A program made the translations under genes and the position numbers. From CAWBRT01 sp049519595 (GTDB taxonomy: Bacteria > Acidobacteriota > Terriglobia > Terriglobales > Acidobacteriaceae), in the NCBI GenBank assembly GCA_049519595.1, contig JBEKQP010000001.1, forward strand, positions 1 through 64,000: a stretch of DNA of 64,000 nt, written 5' to 3'. The notes beneath the pieces are model-generated. The model saw only the letters and a program-made list of their open reading frames with translations, did no database searches and was not told the DNA's origin. Within the stretch, counting starts at the first letter, position 1; each line of letters begins with the position of its first letter. This document shows positions 50,578 through 58,698 of the stretch, piece by piece.

Positions 50578-51642
50578 GTGAAAGTATTGGCAGCGATTCA
50601 ATCGCAGCGGTGGTCTCTGGGTGAGGAGCTATGGCACTCGTTCGGCGGTCATCGCATGCGGTATCTGCGGCTTACACCCCAGCAAGCCAGCAGGATTCCA
50701 GCCCAGCGCTTCAAAAGCCAAAGCGCCGGGGACCCCAGGCTTGCCTGGGATCCGGGGCTGGGGCCGTGCCTTCATTCTTCGCTTTCACCGTTGGTTCTGA
50801 TTCATGGACTTTTGGGCTATTCGTTTTCCTGGCGCCACAATCTTGAAGCTTTGGCGCATGCGCGTGAGGTATACGCGGTTGATCTGCTCGGCATCGGTTA
50901 CTCGGACCGCCTGCGTCCAGGCACTGTGGACTTCGGTTTGCACGCGACGGCCGTGCGCATGCTCGAATGGCTTAAGGCGCTTGGGCTGAGAAATGTGGAT
51001 CTGCTGGGCACATCGCACGGAGGCGCCGTGGCGATGATGATGGCCGCGCTGGAGCGCGAGCAGCAGGGTAGCGGCATGGCTGTTGGAAAGCTTGTGCTGG
51101 CCGCGCCGGCGAATCCGTGGTCGCACTTGGGAGCAATGCGTCTTGCTTTTTTGGGTTCCAACGTCGGACGGTGGACGGCCGGAGTGGCGACGCGGACCTT
51201 TGAGAGGCAGCTTCGGGCCGTACGCTCGCTGGGGCTGAGGCGCATGTACGGCGATGCAACGAAAATCACGCTCGATACCCTGGATGGCTATGGCCGGATG
51301 ATGGATTTGCCGGGGACGATCGAATATGCGCTGGAGATCGTGGGCTCGTGGAAACAAGACATGCGCGAGCTGAAATCGCGAGTTGATGCTCTGGCCAATG
51401 TGCCCACTTTGCTGCTGTGGGGTAGCCTGGATGGCGCTGTTGCCCCGGAAAGCGCTTGCGTACTGGCGGCCAATCTGAAGAATGCGCGGTTGATCGTCAT
51501 GAACGGCATCGGCCATATGCCTTATGAGGAGGCACCGGAGCAGTTCAACAGTCTGGTGCTGGATTTTCTTGATTGTGGTGATTCTCTTGCCGAACAGGGT
51601 GAACGTTCGAGTTCGCCGGATTCGGGCGATCTGCTAATGTAG
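50578..51642 (+). CDS. Alpha/beta hydrolase
   Basis: About 354 residues. LVLIHGLLGYSFSWRHNL gives the oxyanion-hole HG, GTSHGGAVAM the nucleophile elbow (Ser in GxSxG), WGSLDGAVAPESA the acidic residue and GIGHMPYEEAPEQFN the catalytic His. The central lid region is helical. Substrate unknown. Start is uncertain: GTG 50578 and TTG 50554 are in frame, and ATG 50656 (MRYLRLTPQQ) is the first ATG. The 330-base gap before it shows nothing clear. Confidence 0.78.
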   Translation: MKVLAAIQSQRWSLGEELWHSFGGHRMRYLRLTPQQASRIPAQRFKSQSAGDPRLAWDPGLGPCLHSSLSPLVLIHGLLGYSFSWRHNLEALAHAREVYAVDLLGIGYSDRLRPGTVDFGLHATAVRMLEWLKALGLRNVDLLGTSHGGAVAMMMAALEREQQGSGMAVGKLVLAAPANPWSHLGAMRLAFLGSNVGRWTAGVATRTFERQLRAVRSLGLRRMYGDATKITLDTLDGYGRMMDLPGTIEYALEIVGSWKQDMRELKSRVDALANVPTLLLWGSLDGAVAPESACVLAANLKNARLIVMNGIGHMPYEEAPEQFNSLVLDFLDCGDSLAEQGERSSSPDSGDLLM

Positions 51643-51694
51643 GGAGTTCACCCGACACACGAAATTCCGATTGACGAACGCGCGGAGTTTTGCG

Positions 51695-52438
51695 GTGATA
51701 CTTGATTGGGCTCACCAAGCCCAGGCGGCGGTGCGCTTGCACGGATTAGGCAGTCACATTTTCGAGATTCTCCGCGGGTACTTTGCCGCCTACGGATACT
51801 GGACGTTGTTTTTCGCCCTGTTGCTCGAAAATGCCGGTCTTCCGTTGCCGGGCGAAACGATACTGCTGTTTGCAAGTTTTCTTGCTTTTTCTGAGCAGCA
51901 GCTCCAGTTGCCGTGGATCATTCTGGCCGGAACTTTAGCCGCAACCATTGGCGACAACCTAGGCTACTCGATTGGACGGCGGGGCGGGCGTCTTTTGCTT
52001 GACCGCTATCTGCATGTGCTTCGGATTCGCCGGCAAACCATCGAGCACGGTATCAAGAAGGGTGAAGAATTGTTCCGGCGGCATGGCGATCTGACCATCT
52101 TCTTTGCCCGCTTCATTTTTGGAATGCGCATTATTGCCGGGCCGCTGGCCGGCATCTTGAGGATGCCGTGGGGCAAGTTCGTGCTGTTTAACTTTCTTGG
52201 CGCCGTTACATGGGTTACTGTTATCGCAGTTGCAGGCTATCAGTTCGGGGAGCACTGGACAGAGCTCATCAAGATGATGGGCAGGGTGCATCTGGCGATT
52301 ACAGTGCTCGCGGGATATGTCGCTTTGTTGATGTGGCGCCGCTACCGAGCCGCACGGCAAAAAACGAAGGGCGTCGCTGGCGAAAGTGTCGAGAAGCAAT
52401 CGGGGGAGGAGATTGAGACTGGCTCGCGTCCGCGATGA
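51695..52438 (+). CDS. DedA-family membrane protein
   Basis: About 247 residues. LLLENAGLPLPGETILLFAS, GDNLGYSIGRRGG, FFARFIFGMRIIAGPLAGILRM and FNFLGAVTWVTVIAVAGYQFG are the DedA/SNARE-associated segments; the Arg in ARFIFGMR is a functionally important family residue. Such proteins act in the inner membrane as undecaprenyl-phosphate or lipid flippases. GTG 51695 follows GGAG by seven bases; an in-frame TTG at 51671 is the alternative. The C-terminal tail is hydrophilic. Confidence 0.85.
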   Translation: MILDWAHQAQAAVRLHGLGSHIFEILRGYFAAYGYWTLFFALLLENAGLPLPGETILLFASFLAFSEQQLQLPWIILAGTLAATIGDNLGYSIGRRGGRLLLDRYLHVLRIRRQTIEHGIKKGEELFRRHGDLTIFFARFIFGMRIIAGPLAGILRMPWGKFVLFNFLGAVTWVTVIAVAGYQFGEHWTELIKMMGRVHLAITVLAGYVALLMWRRYRAARQKTKGVAGESVEKQSGEEIETGSRPR

Positions 52439-52487
52439 TCGGCGCGGATGCGGGCGGGGAACGCCTCGAACCAGTTCTTACAGGTGA

Positions 52488-53855
52488 ATGCAATCATTCA
52501 GCGTACATAGAGAAACGATTATCCGCTCGGTGATCGCGGTGTTTGGACTCGCCATGGCGTTTGCGGCGGCGGTCCTTTCGTCGGCGGCCCGCGAGACGGG
52601 AAACCTGGTGGCTACAGCTGTTCTCGCCTCTGCTGCACTGCTGCTCTCAGCCGTGGTTGCCATTGCCACCGTGCCTTACCTGACAAAGCGCATTGTTGCC
52701 GAACGCGTGCGTGATGCGCTCGATTACCAGATCACGAAAGAGGGGATGGTCTATCTCGGCTTTGTGCTGGTGATTGCCATTGCGGCCCTGAACACCGGGA
52801 ACAATCTGCTGTTCCTGATCGTGTCCGCGCTGTTGGCCGCAATTGCGGTCAGCGGAGCGGCTTCGGCCGCGGAACTGCGCGCCCTCGACCTGACGGCCAA
52901 TTTCCCCGAACATGCATTTGCGAAGAAGGCGTGTCCGGCCCACATCACGGTCAGGAACCACAGCCGCTGGTTGCCCGCATTATCCATCGCCGTCGTCTCG
53001 CCTCGCCAAAAAGGGTCCAAGACGGTCTGGCATTGGCAGCCAACCAAGTTTGAGTTTCCCAAACCCTCCACTGGACGCCAGCCGTGGCTGCGCTTGCGAG
53101 ATTTGAAGCTGGAACGCACTCAGAAAATTGAGCCGCCTTCCATTCTGCGGCAACCGATGTACTTTCCCTACATCGGCCCGAGAGGCTCGGCCGGAGCTGA
53201 GTTAGCGCTGTTCTTTGACCGCCGCGGACGGTATGTGCAGAACGCGTTCGGCATTTCGACTCGATTTCCTTTTTCGTTTCTGCTTAAGACTCGCAAGGTG
53301 GTTCTGAACCGCGAGTTGATCGTTTATCCAAAGGTCGAACAGACTGAAGAATTTTATGAGATGTTGCCGCTGATTACAGGAGAGTTTGAGAACCACATCC
53401 GGGGCCGCGGGCACGACCTCTATCGCATTCGTGATTACGAACCGGAGGACTCAGCCCGCCATGTGGATTGGAAATCGAGCGCAAAAACGGGTGTTCTGAA
53501 GATTCGAGAATTTGCCAGGGAAGATGAGCACCGGCTTCGAATCGTATTCGACAACGCCTCTCCCGGAATGGCTTCGGCTGAGCGCTATGAACGCGGCGTG
53601 AGCCTGTGCGCTTCGCTTGCCTTCTACCTGGCGGAGCAGAGCGCGTCGCTGACCTTTGCGGCACAAAGTCTTGGCGAGCCCACGCTTTGGGGCTTTTTAC
53701 ATCATTTGGCGCTGGTTGAGCCCGCAGCCGATCCTTCGATCCTCGATTCGCTACCGCTTGGGGCCGACTTCAACCTGGTACTCACCTGGAGACCACGCGG
53801 GACGGTAGTCACTTCAGTGTGGCAGTCCTCCTATGTGGTGTTTCTCAATTCATAA
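52488..53855 (+). CDS. DUF58 domain protein
   Basis: A 455-residue membrane-anchored protein. Two hydrophobic segments lie near residues 10-65 and two more near 80-125. The DUF58 core is GEFENHIRGRGHDLYRIRDYEPEDSARHVDWKSS (split: RGRGHDLYRIRDYEPED and RHVDWKSSAKTG), then KIREFAREDEHRLRIVFDN, a von Willebrand A-like start. DUF58 proteins usually accompany MoxR ATPases, but none is adjacent. ATG 52488 gives MQSFSVHRETI. It follows DedA by about 50 bases on the same strand. Confidence 0.85.
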   Translation: MQSFSVHRETIIRSVIAVFGLAMAFAAAVLSSAARETGNLVATAVLASAALLLSAVVAIATVPYLTKRIVAERVRDALDYQITKEGMVYLGFVLVIAIAALNTGNNLLFLIVSALLAAIAVSGAASAAELRALDLTANFPEHAFAKKACPAHITVRNHSRWLPALSIAVVSPRQKGSKTVWHWQPTKFEFPKPSTGRQPWLRLRDLKLERTQKIEPPSILRQPMYFPYIGPRGSAGAELALFFDRRGRYVQNAFGISTRFPFSFLLKTRKVVLNRELIVYPKVEQTEEFYEMLPLITGEFENHIRGRGHDLYRIRDYEPEDSARHVDWKSSAKTGVLKIREFAREDEHRLRIVFDNASPGMASAERYERGVSLCASLAFYLAEQSASLTFAAQSLGEPTLWGFLHHLALVEPAADPSILDSLPLGADFNLVLTWRPRGTVVTSVWQSSYVVFLNS

Positions 53856-54000
53856 AAAATTTCGAAAAATTTAGTTGTGATCCAGAGCCGGATTGCGACA
53901 TATACTGTGCCTCTTCAGGCTGCGTGGGGCAGCCACACACAATCAGCTATTTGTGATTTGCGTTTGAGATGGGCGCAGCAGCGTTCACGGAGGCCGTTCC

Positions 54001-54426
54001 ATGAGCACCATTCGTGATCTGATTCAAGGTCGCAAAGTCCACAGCTTGCAGGCAACCGAGTCCGTCATGAGCGCCGCGCTCTACATGACACAGTGCAATA
54101 TCGGCGCCATCCCGGTAATGGACGGGGAGCGATTGGCCGGCGTGTTCTCCGAGCGTGACATCCTGATGCGGGTGGTGGCCGCAAAGCGCAGCCCGGAGAC
54201 GACGCTTTTGCATGAAGTGATGACCACGGAGCCGTTCATCGTCGGCCCCGATGACCCGGTCGAGCGCTGCATGATCGCCATGAAGCAGCATGGCTTCCGC
54301 CACCTTCCCGTATGTGAAGGCGAAAGACTCGTGGGTTTCATCTCGCTGCGAGATTTGCTGCTGCACGATCTGGACGAAAAAGAAGTGGACCTTCGGATGA
54401 TGCGCGCTTATCTCAATGCGAGTTGA
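54001..54426 (+). CDS. Paired CBS-domain protein
   Basis: A 141-residue protein made of two CBS domains, at about residues 10-60 (ATESVMSAALYMTQCNIGAIPVMD) and 78-130 (MTTEPFIVGPDDP, KQHGFRHLPVCEG). Such stand-alone pairs bind adenine nucleotides or SAM and act as energy sensors; the partner is not visible here. ATG 54001 gives MSTIRDLIQGRKVHS. A GGAGG lies about eight bases upstream. Confidence 0.88.
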   Translation: MSTIRDLIQGRKVHSLQATESVMSAALYMTQCNIGAIPVMDGERLAGVFSERDILMRVVAAKRSPETTLLHEVMTTEPFIVGPDDPVERCMIAMKQHGFRHLPVCEGERLVGFISLRDLLLHDLDEKEVDLRMMRAYLNAS

Positions 54427-54477
54427 AAGCTAGACTTCTGGCTGGGTACGAATCTCGAAAGCGCACATCATATCCAA

Positions 54478-54642
54478 TTGTCATGGCGAGCGAAGTCGAG
54501 CCACCTTTTGTTCCTGCCGCCGAAAACATAGGGTGGCTCCGCGCCGCGCCTGAATAGCTTTTTGCTGATCGAGTGCAATGTGCGGGTAAGCAGCATCGCT
54601 GCTCCGGCCACAGGCGTTCGGCGCTTTGGTCACCATGACATT
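54478..54642. repeat. Divergent TCAT(CC/GG)-type inverted-repeat element
   Basis: TTGTCATGGCGAGCGAAG near 54479 and GGTCACCATGACA near 54630 are inverted ends. It fills most of the 250-base gap between convergent genes. Confidence 0.5.
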
Positions 54643-54678
54643 CCCTGACAATTCTTGAAGGCATCAATAAGGGACTGC

Positions 54679-55155
54679 CTATTCGCGGGATTTCAACTTC
54701 AATGAGCCGATCACTTGGGCTCCGGTTCGAGCTTCTCTCGAAACCAGAGGCGCGCTGGTGTTGCAGGTTGCCAGCAGCAGCGTCTTTCCATTGCTGAGAA
54801 ACGTGACGAGCCAGTGGTCGCCTTCAGGGTCACGAAATCTTGCACACGCTTTTTGCCGGGTTCCTTTCTCTGGCTTGCCGCGTCCAACGCTGGGCGCTGT
54901 CTGCATAAACCTTTTGAGAAAGTCGCGCGCATCGAGTGCCCCGGTTGTTTTGTCCTGCTTGAAAGCAGTCACGATCACCGATGTAGTTTCCGAGGGAGCT
55001 TCAATCTCGAGATCGTCGTTGGTTTGCCGCAGCGTCCAGAACGGAGGTACGGCGATGCTGACGTGTCCTCGGGGAACGGTGTAGATTCCAGGCTTGCTTT
55101 GACCATTACGGCTGTGCTTGGCGATCTTTTTGGAAGTTTTTTTCGATGTTGCCAT
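54679..55155 (-). CDS. Unknown soluble protein with basic N-terminus
   Basis: A 158-residue protein starting MATSKKTSKKIAKHSRNGQSKPG, strongly basic, followed by a compact mixed domain with VSIAVPPFWTLRQTNDDLEI, RFRDPEGDHWLVTFLSNGKTLLLATC and a short helical end. No family was recognised. The Lys-rich start could bind nucleic acid or be an unstructured tail. ATG 55155 follows GAGGA by four bases; a longer start at 55173 adds MNHEDP. Confidence 0.55.
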   Translation of the reverse strand: MATSKKTSKKIAKHSRNGQSKPGIYTVPRGHVSIAVPPFWTLRQTNDDLEIEAPSETTSVIVTAFKQDKTTGALDARDFLKRFMQTAPSVGRGKPEKGTRQKACARFRDPEGDHWLVTFLSNGKTLLLATCNTSAPLVSREARTGAQVIGSLKLKSRE

Positions 55156-55289
55156 GGGGTCCTCGTGATTCAACTTGGGAAAGAATCTGGGCTGCGCCGG
55201 CGTAGTGTTTTCCCAGAAGTTCTACAGAATGAACTTATCGGAGCCATATTAGCGTCATGCGCCCAGTCCTACGCGTGGACATGGGGAAT

Positions 55290-57479
55290 TCACTTCTGTC
55301 GAATGGAGCCATAGATCAATCGCGTAAGCTCTTCTGGATCGCTGACCGGAGGTTGACAGGTGAAGCCGCTGCACACGATCGCCACGGCCCGTCCCTTTGC
55401 CAAGTCAGCCAGATGCGGCACGGAATCGGCGAGAGCTGGCGGAAGATAGGCGGCAACGGCTTCCTCCTCAGTGACGTGAATGAGCGTCTTGTTGACCGCA
55501 AACGGTCTGGCTGCAGCGGCATGCAGGGCATCGGGCGCAGGCCCGTCGCCTACCAGCACGACCTGCGTGTAGGGGCGCGCCAGCCAGATCGCGGCAAGGC
55601 CATAGGTGCCGGCATAAATGCCGAACTGCTCGGCCACGCCGGCGAATATCTCCAGCGTTTTCGTCGCGAGTTCACGGTAATGATTCTCGTTGGTCAGTGA
55701 GTAAAGCCGGAGCATCACAATCGCGGCGGCGGAATCCCCGGCCGGAGTTGGCGAATCCTGAAATGGCTTGCGTCGGGCGGTGAGTGCGCCGATAGCGGTC
55801 GCGTTGCTGTCGCTGGCCGTATCGAAGAAGCCGCCATCCTGCTGGTCGTAGAAATGAGCAACCATAAAGTCGGCGATCGATTTACCAAAGCGGAAATAGC
55901 TGAGGTCAGCGGTGCTTTCATACGCCTCGAAGCAGGCGAGTGCGGTGAAGGCGTAGTCGTCGAGCAGACCCGCAACCGGACGCCTCCGAGCGCCGGTGGG
56001 CTCCGCGCCAGGAGCATTGTCAGACCTCTCGGCCGGGGAGCCCTGCTCGGAGTAGGCGATCACGTGAAGCAAGCCGCGCTCGGGGTTCCACGCTTCACTC
56101 AGTATGCGGTCCAGAGAGCGCAGGGCGAAGCTACGCGCTTCCGTCATGCCGGTTTCAGGACCAAGCACCCTCGCCGCCTGCAAATAAGCGGAAATGCAGA
56201 GCGCGTTCCAGCTTACGTAGACAGTCTTGTCAATGTAGGGAATGGGACGGCGAAGGCGAGCTGCGTACATTTTCTTTTTTGCCGAGTTGATCAGCGCATC
56301 GATCTGTTGGCGCGAACGGCCGGTGCGGGATGCAATCTCCTCGGCCTGGGTCTTTACCCAAAGTACATTCTTGGCGTGGTTGTGGTGCATCTCGCCAACT
56401 TCTTCAATGTCATAGTGGAGGCTGGCAACTTCAAATTCGTCGTCATCGAGAATCGCGCGCGCCTCGTCACGGGTCCATGTGAAGTGATCGCCATCGTCAT
56501 CCATGTCGATGTCGGCATCTTGCGAAGCATAAAATCCGCCGCGTTCACGGTCGCTCAGGCACTCATCCATCCAGCGCATGATGTCGCGGGCAACGCTGGC
56601 GAAGAACAGATTGCCTGTCGCCTGATAGCCATGGACGTAATTCTTCAGCAGCTCCGAATTGTCATAGGCCATCTTCTCGAAATGTGGAACGCACCAGCGC
56701 TCATCGACCGAATAGCGATGAAAGCCGCCCGCAAGCTGATCGTAGACGCCGCCGCGCGCCATCTTTTCCAGCGTTGTCGTAACGACGGTTCCTACTTGCT
56801 CTTCTCCGGTGCGTACATACCAGTCGATGAGCAAATCGAGCGCGGACGGATGAGGAAACTTAGGAGCAGCGCCGAAGCCGCCATTTTGTTTATCAAAAAT
56901 GCCGAGCCCGGACTGTACCATCTGCTCGACAATGCGCGGCGAAAATGCGCCTGAACGTCCCAACAGGCCCTCGGCGTGAGAGAGTGCGTGCATGAGTTTG
57001 CCGGCTTCCTCTTCCACGTCGTTGCGGCGCTCGCGAAAAGCCTCGGCAATGGCCAGCAGAATCTTGCGGAAGCTCGGACGGCCCATGGCATCCTGAGGAG
57101 GGAAGTAGGTTCCGCCGTAGAAAGGCTTGCCCTCGGGCGTCAGGAATGCCGTTAGCGGCCAGCCGCCCTGTCCGCTGATGGCCGCCACCGCCGTCTGGTA
57201 GCGTGAATCCACGTCGGGGCGCTCGTCGCGATCAACCTTAACCGGCACGAAGTGCGTGTTGATGATCTCGGCCACCTCGGGCGACTCATAGGATTCGCGA
57301 TCCATGACGTGGCACCAGTGGCACCAGACAGCCCCTATGTCGAGCAGGATGGGCTTGTTTTCGCGCTGCGCTTCGGCAAAGGCTTCGTCGCTCCACTCCC
57401 GCCAGCGTACGGGCTGATGCATGGCGGAGCGAAGGTAGGGAGAAGATGACTGCGCCAACAGATTTTGGCTCGTGCTCAT
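55290..57479 (-). CDS. Thioredoxin-domain DUF255/SPATA20-like protein
   Basis: A 729-residue cytoplasmic protein of the YyaL/SPATA20 group. The N-terminus has SSPYLRSAMHQPVRWREWSD and GAVWCHWCHVMDRESY, a thioredoxin-like fold with CxxC active-site spacing (CHWC), then DRDERPDVDSRY and GGWPLTAFLTPEGKPFYGGTYFPP, all family hallmarks. The remaining 550 residues are an alpha/alpha-toroid like that of glycosidases or epimerases. Biochemical role unknown. ATG 57479 begins MSTSQNLLAQSSSPYL. Single-gene unit. Confidence 0.9.
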   Translation of the reverse strand: MSTSQNLLAQSSSPYLRSAMHQPVRWREWSDEAFAEAQRENKPILLDIGAVWCHWCHVMDRESYESPEVAEIINTHFVPVKVDRDERPDVDSRYQTAVAAISGQGGWPLTAFLTPEGKPFYGGTYFPPQDAMGRPSFRKILLAIAEAFRERRNDVEEEAGKLMHALSHAEGLLGRSGAFSPRIVEQMVQSGLGIFDKQNGGFGAAPKFPHPSALDLLIDWYVRTGEEQVGTVVTTTLEKMARGGVYDQLAGGFHRYSVDERWCVPHFEKMAYDNSELLKNYVHGYQATGNLFFASVARDIMRWMDECLSDRERGGFYASQDADIDMDDDGDHFTWTRDEARAILDDDEFEVASLHYDIEEVGEMHHNHAKNVLWVKTQAEEIASRTGRSRQQIDALINSAKKKMYAARLRRPIPYIDKTVYVSWNALCISAYLQAARVLGPETGMTEARSFALRSLDRILSEAWNPERGLLHVIAYSEQGSPAERSDNAPGAEPTGARRRPVAGLLDDYAFTALACFEAYESTADLSYFRFGKSIADFMVAHFYDQQDGGFFDTASDSNATAIGALTARRKPFQDSPTPAGDSAAAIVMLRLYSLTNENHYRELATKTLEIFAGVAEQFGIYAGTYGLAAIWLARPYTQVVLVGDGPAPDALHAAAARPFAVNKTLIHVTEEEAVAAYLPPALADSVPHLADLAKGRAVAIVCSGFTCQPPVSDPEELTRLIYGSIRQK

Positions 57480-57578
57480 GGCAGTTAAAGTGTACCGCTA
57501 GAGGGAGGTCCTGTGTTCAGTTTGAACATATGCGTCCGAGCGTGGCGTGTGCGCCTTTTCGGCCATCCGGACCTGGGC

Positions 57579-58574
57579 TCAGCGCAACAGCTCGTGTGCA
57601 ATCAGCATGTATCGCTCTACGGCTTCCAGCAGCTCGCGCTTTTCAAGGTACTCGCGTTCGGTGTGGGCCACCAGAATGTCCCCCGGCCCCAGCAGCACCG
57701 GTTCACCCCAGTTCGAGAGAGCCGGAATGTCAGTGGTGAACGAGGCGGTCATGGTCGGTATCTTGGGAATGGTGCGGAATCGCATGTAGGGAATATCAAG
57801 CACGAAATCGACCTGCGCGCGCTCGCCAACGGCGGCGACGATCTGCTCGCGAAGAGGTTGCGACGGAGTCACCAGGCGAAACAGCAGCTGTGCCTTGGCG
57901 AAGTCGGCGATCACGTTGGTTGCCCGTCCACCCTCGATGATTCCGATATTCATCGTAGTCGGGCCAATCTCCGAATTGGTGGGCAGGGGCAGGGAACGAA
58001 GCGCTTGCAGCGCATCGAGCAGCTTGTCAATGGCGGATGCACCAAGTTCGGGATAGGCCGAGTGAGCCATCTTGCCGCTGGCGACGACTTCCACGCGCAA
58101 CGCGCCCTTAGCGGCGAGCGCAATGCGGTTGCCCGTCGGTTCTCCGTTGACCAGGAAGCGTGAGCCGCGCGCGTTCTGGTTGGCAACCTTGGCCCCAAGC
58201 GAGTCGCGCTCCTCGCCCACCAAAAAAAGCAATCCGACACAGGTGCCCTCATGATGCAGGCGCAGCGCGGCCTCAACCTGGGCGGCAAGAATGCCCTTGG
58301 CGTCGCACGAACCGCGTCCGGAAATGCGCGTCGAATCCTCGCTGGAGGGAATGAAAGGTGGCACGCAGTCGGTGTGCGTTGAAAACACCAGGGCGGGCGA
58401 GGGATCTTCCGGCCAATTGGCAAAGAGGTTGAAACGATTACGCTCGACCGGCATGCGCTCGACCGTCAAGCCCGTGGTGGACAGGTAATCTCCGAGGAAC
58501 TCAACGACCGCAGCTTCGTTGCCGGTAGTGCTTTCGATATCGACCAGTTGCCGGGTCAGAGCGACGGGGTCCAT
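57579..58574 (-). CDS. M20-family peptidase, ArgE/DapE-like
   Basis: Zinc-dependent deacylase or peptidase of about 331 residues. FSTHTDCVPPF supplies the first metal His, GSCDAKGILAA the bridging Asp, GEERDSLGA the catalytic Glu pair, and AHTEREYLEKREL the last His. The middle SGKMAHSAYPELGASAIDKL is the dimerisation domain. It may hydrolyse acetylornithine or succinyl-diaminopimelate, but the sequence is not decisive. ATG 58574 gives MDPVALTRQLVDIE; the in-frame TTG at 58613 lies inside a heptamer repeat and is unlikely. Confidence 0.85.
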   Translation of the reverse strand: MDPVALTRQLVDIESTTGNEAAVVEFLGDYLSTTGLTVERMPVERNRFNLFANWPEDPSPALVFSTHTDCVPPFIPSSEDSTRISGRGSCDAKGILAAQVEAALRLHHEGTCVGLLFLVGEERDSLGAKVANQNARGSRFLVNGEPTGNRIALAAKGALRVEVVASGKMAHSAYPELGASAIDKLLDALQALRSLPLPTNSEIGPTTMNIGIIEGGRATNVIADFAKAQLLFRLVTPSQPLREQIVAAVGERAQVDFVLDIPYMRFRTIPKIPTMTASFTTDIPALSNWGEPVLLGPGDILVAHTEREYLEKRELLEAVERYMLIAHELLR

Positions 58575-58600
58575 GGGGGAGAGAATACCAGAAGGGAATG

Positions 58601-58628
58601 TTTCGAGTTTCAAGTTTCAAGTTTCAAG
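58601..58628. repeat. Four TTTCAAG-type heptamers
   Basis: TTTCGAG once and TTTCAAG three times in tandem, just upstream of the M20 gene start and beside a hairpin repeat. Confidence 0.85.
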
Positions 58629-58632
58629 AAAA

Positions 58633-58670
58633 TACCCCACGTTAGCCAAAAGCGGCGAACGTGGGGCACC
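58633..58670. repeat. Hairpin repeat, reverse orientation
   Basis: TACCCCACGTTAGC ... GCGAACGTGGGGCACC, between the pyrophosphatase stop and the M20 gene start. Confidence 0.65.
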
Positions 58671-58698
58671 ATCGAACTTACTATTTATACGAACAGCT

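Noticed and set aside
55854..56954. 366-codon frame opposite the DUF255 gene
   Set aside because: Shadow of the DUF255 gene, which carries clear family motifs. The product is compositionally biased.
5175..58670. Hairpin repeats as a CRISPR array
   Set aside because: Copies are scattered over 50 kb, not regularly spaced, with no spacers between adjacent copies and no cas genes.
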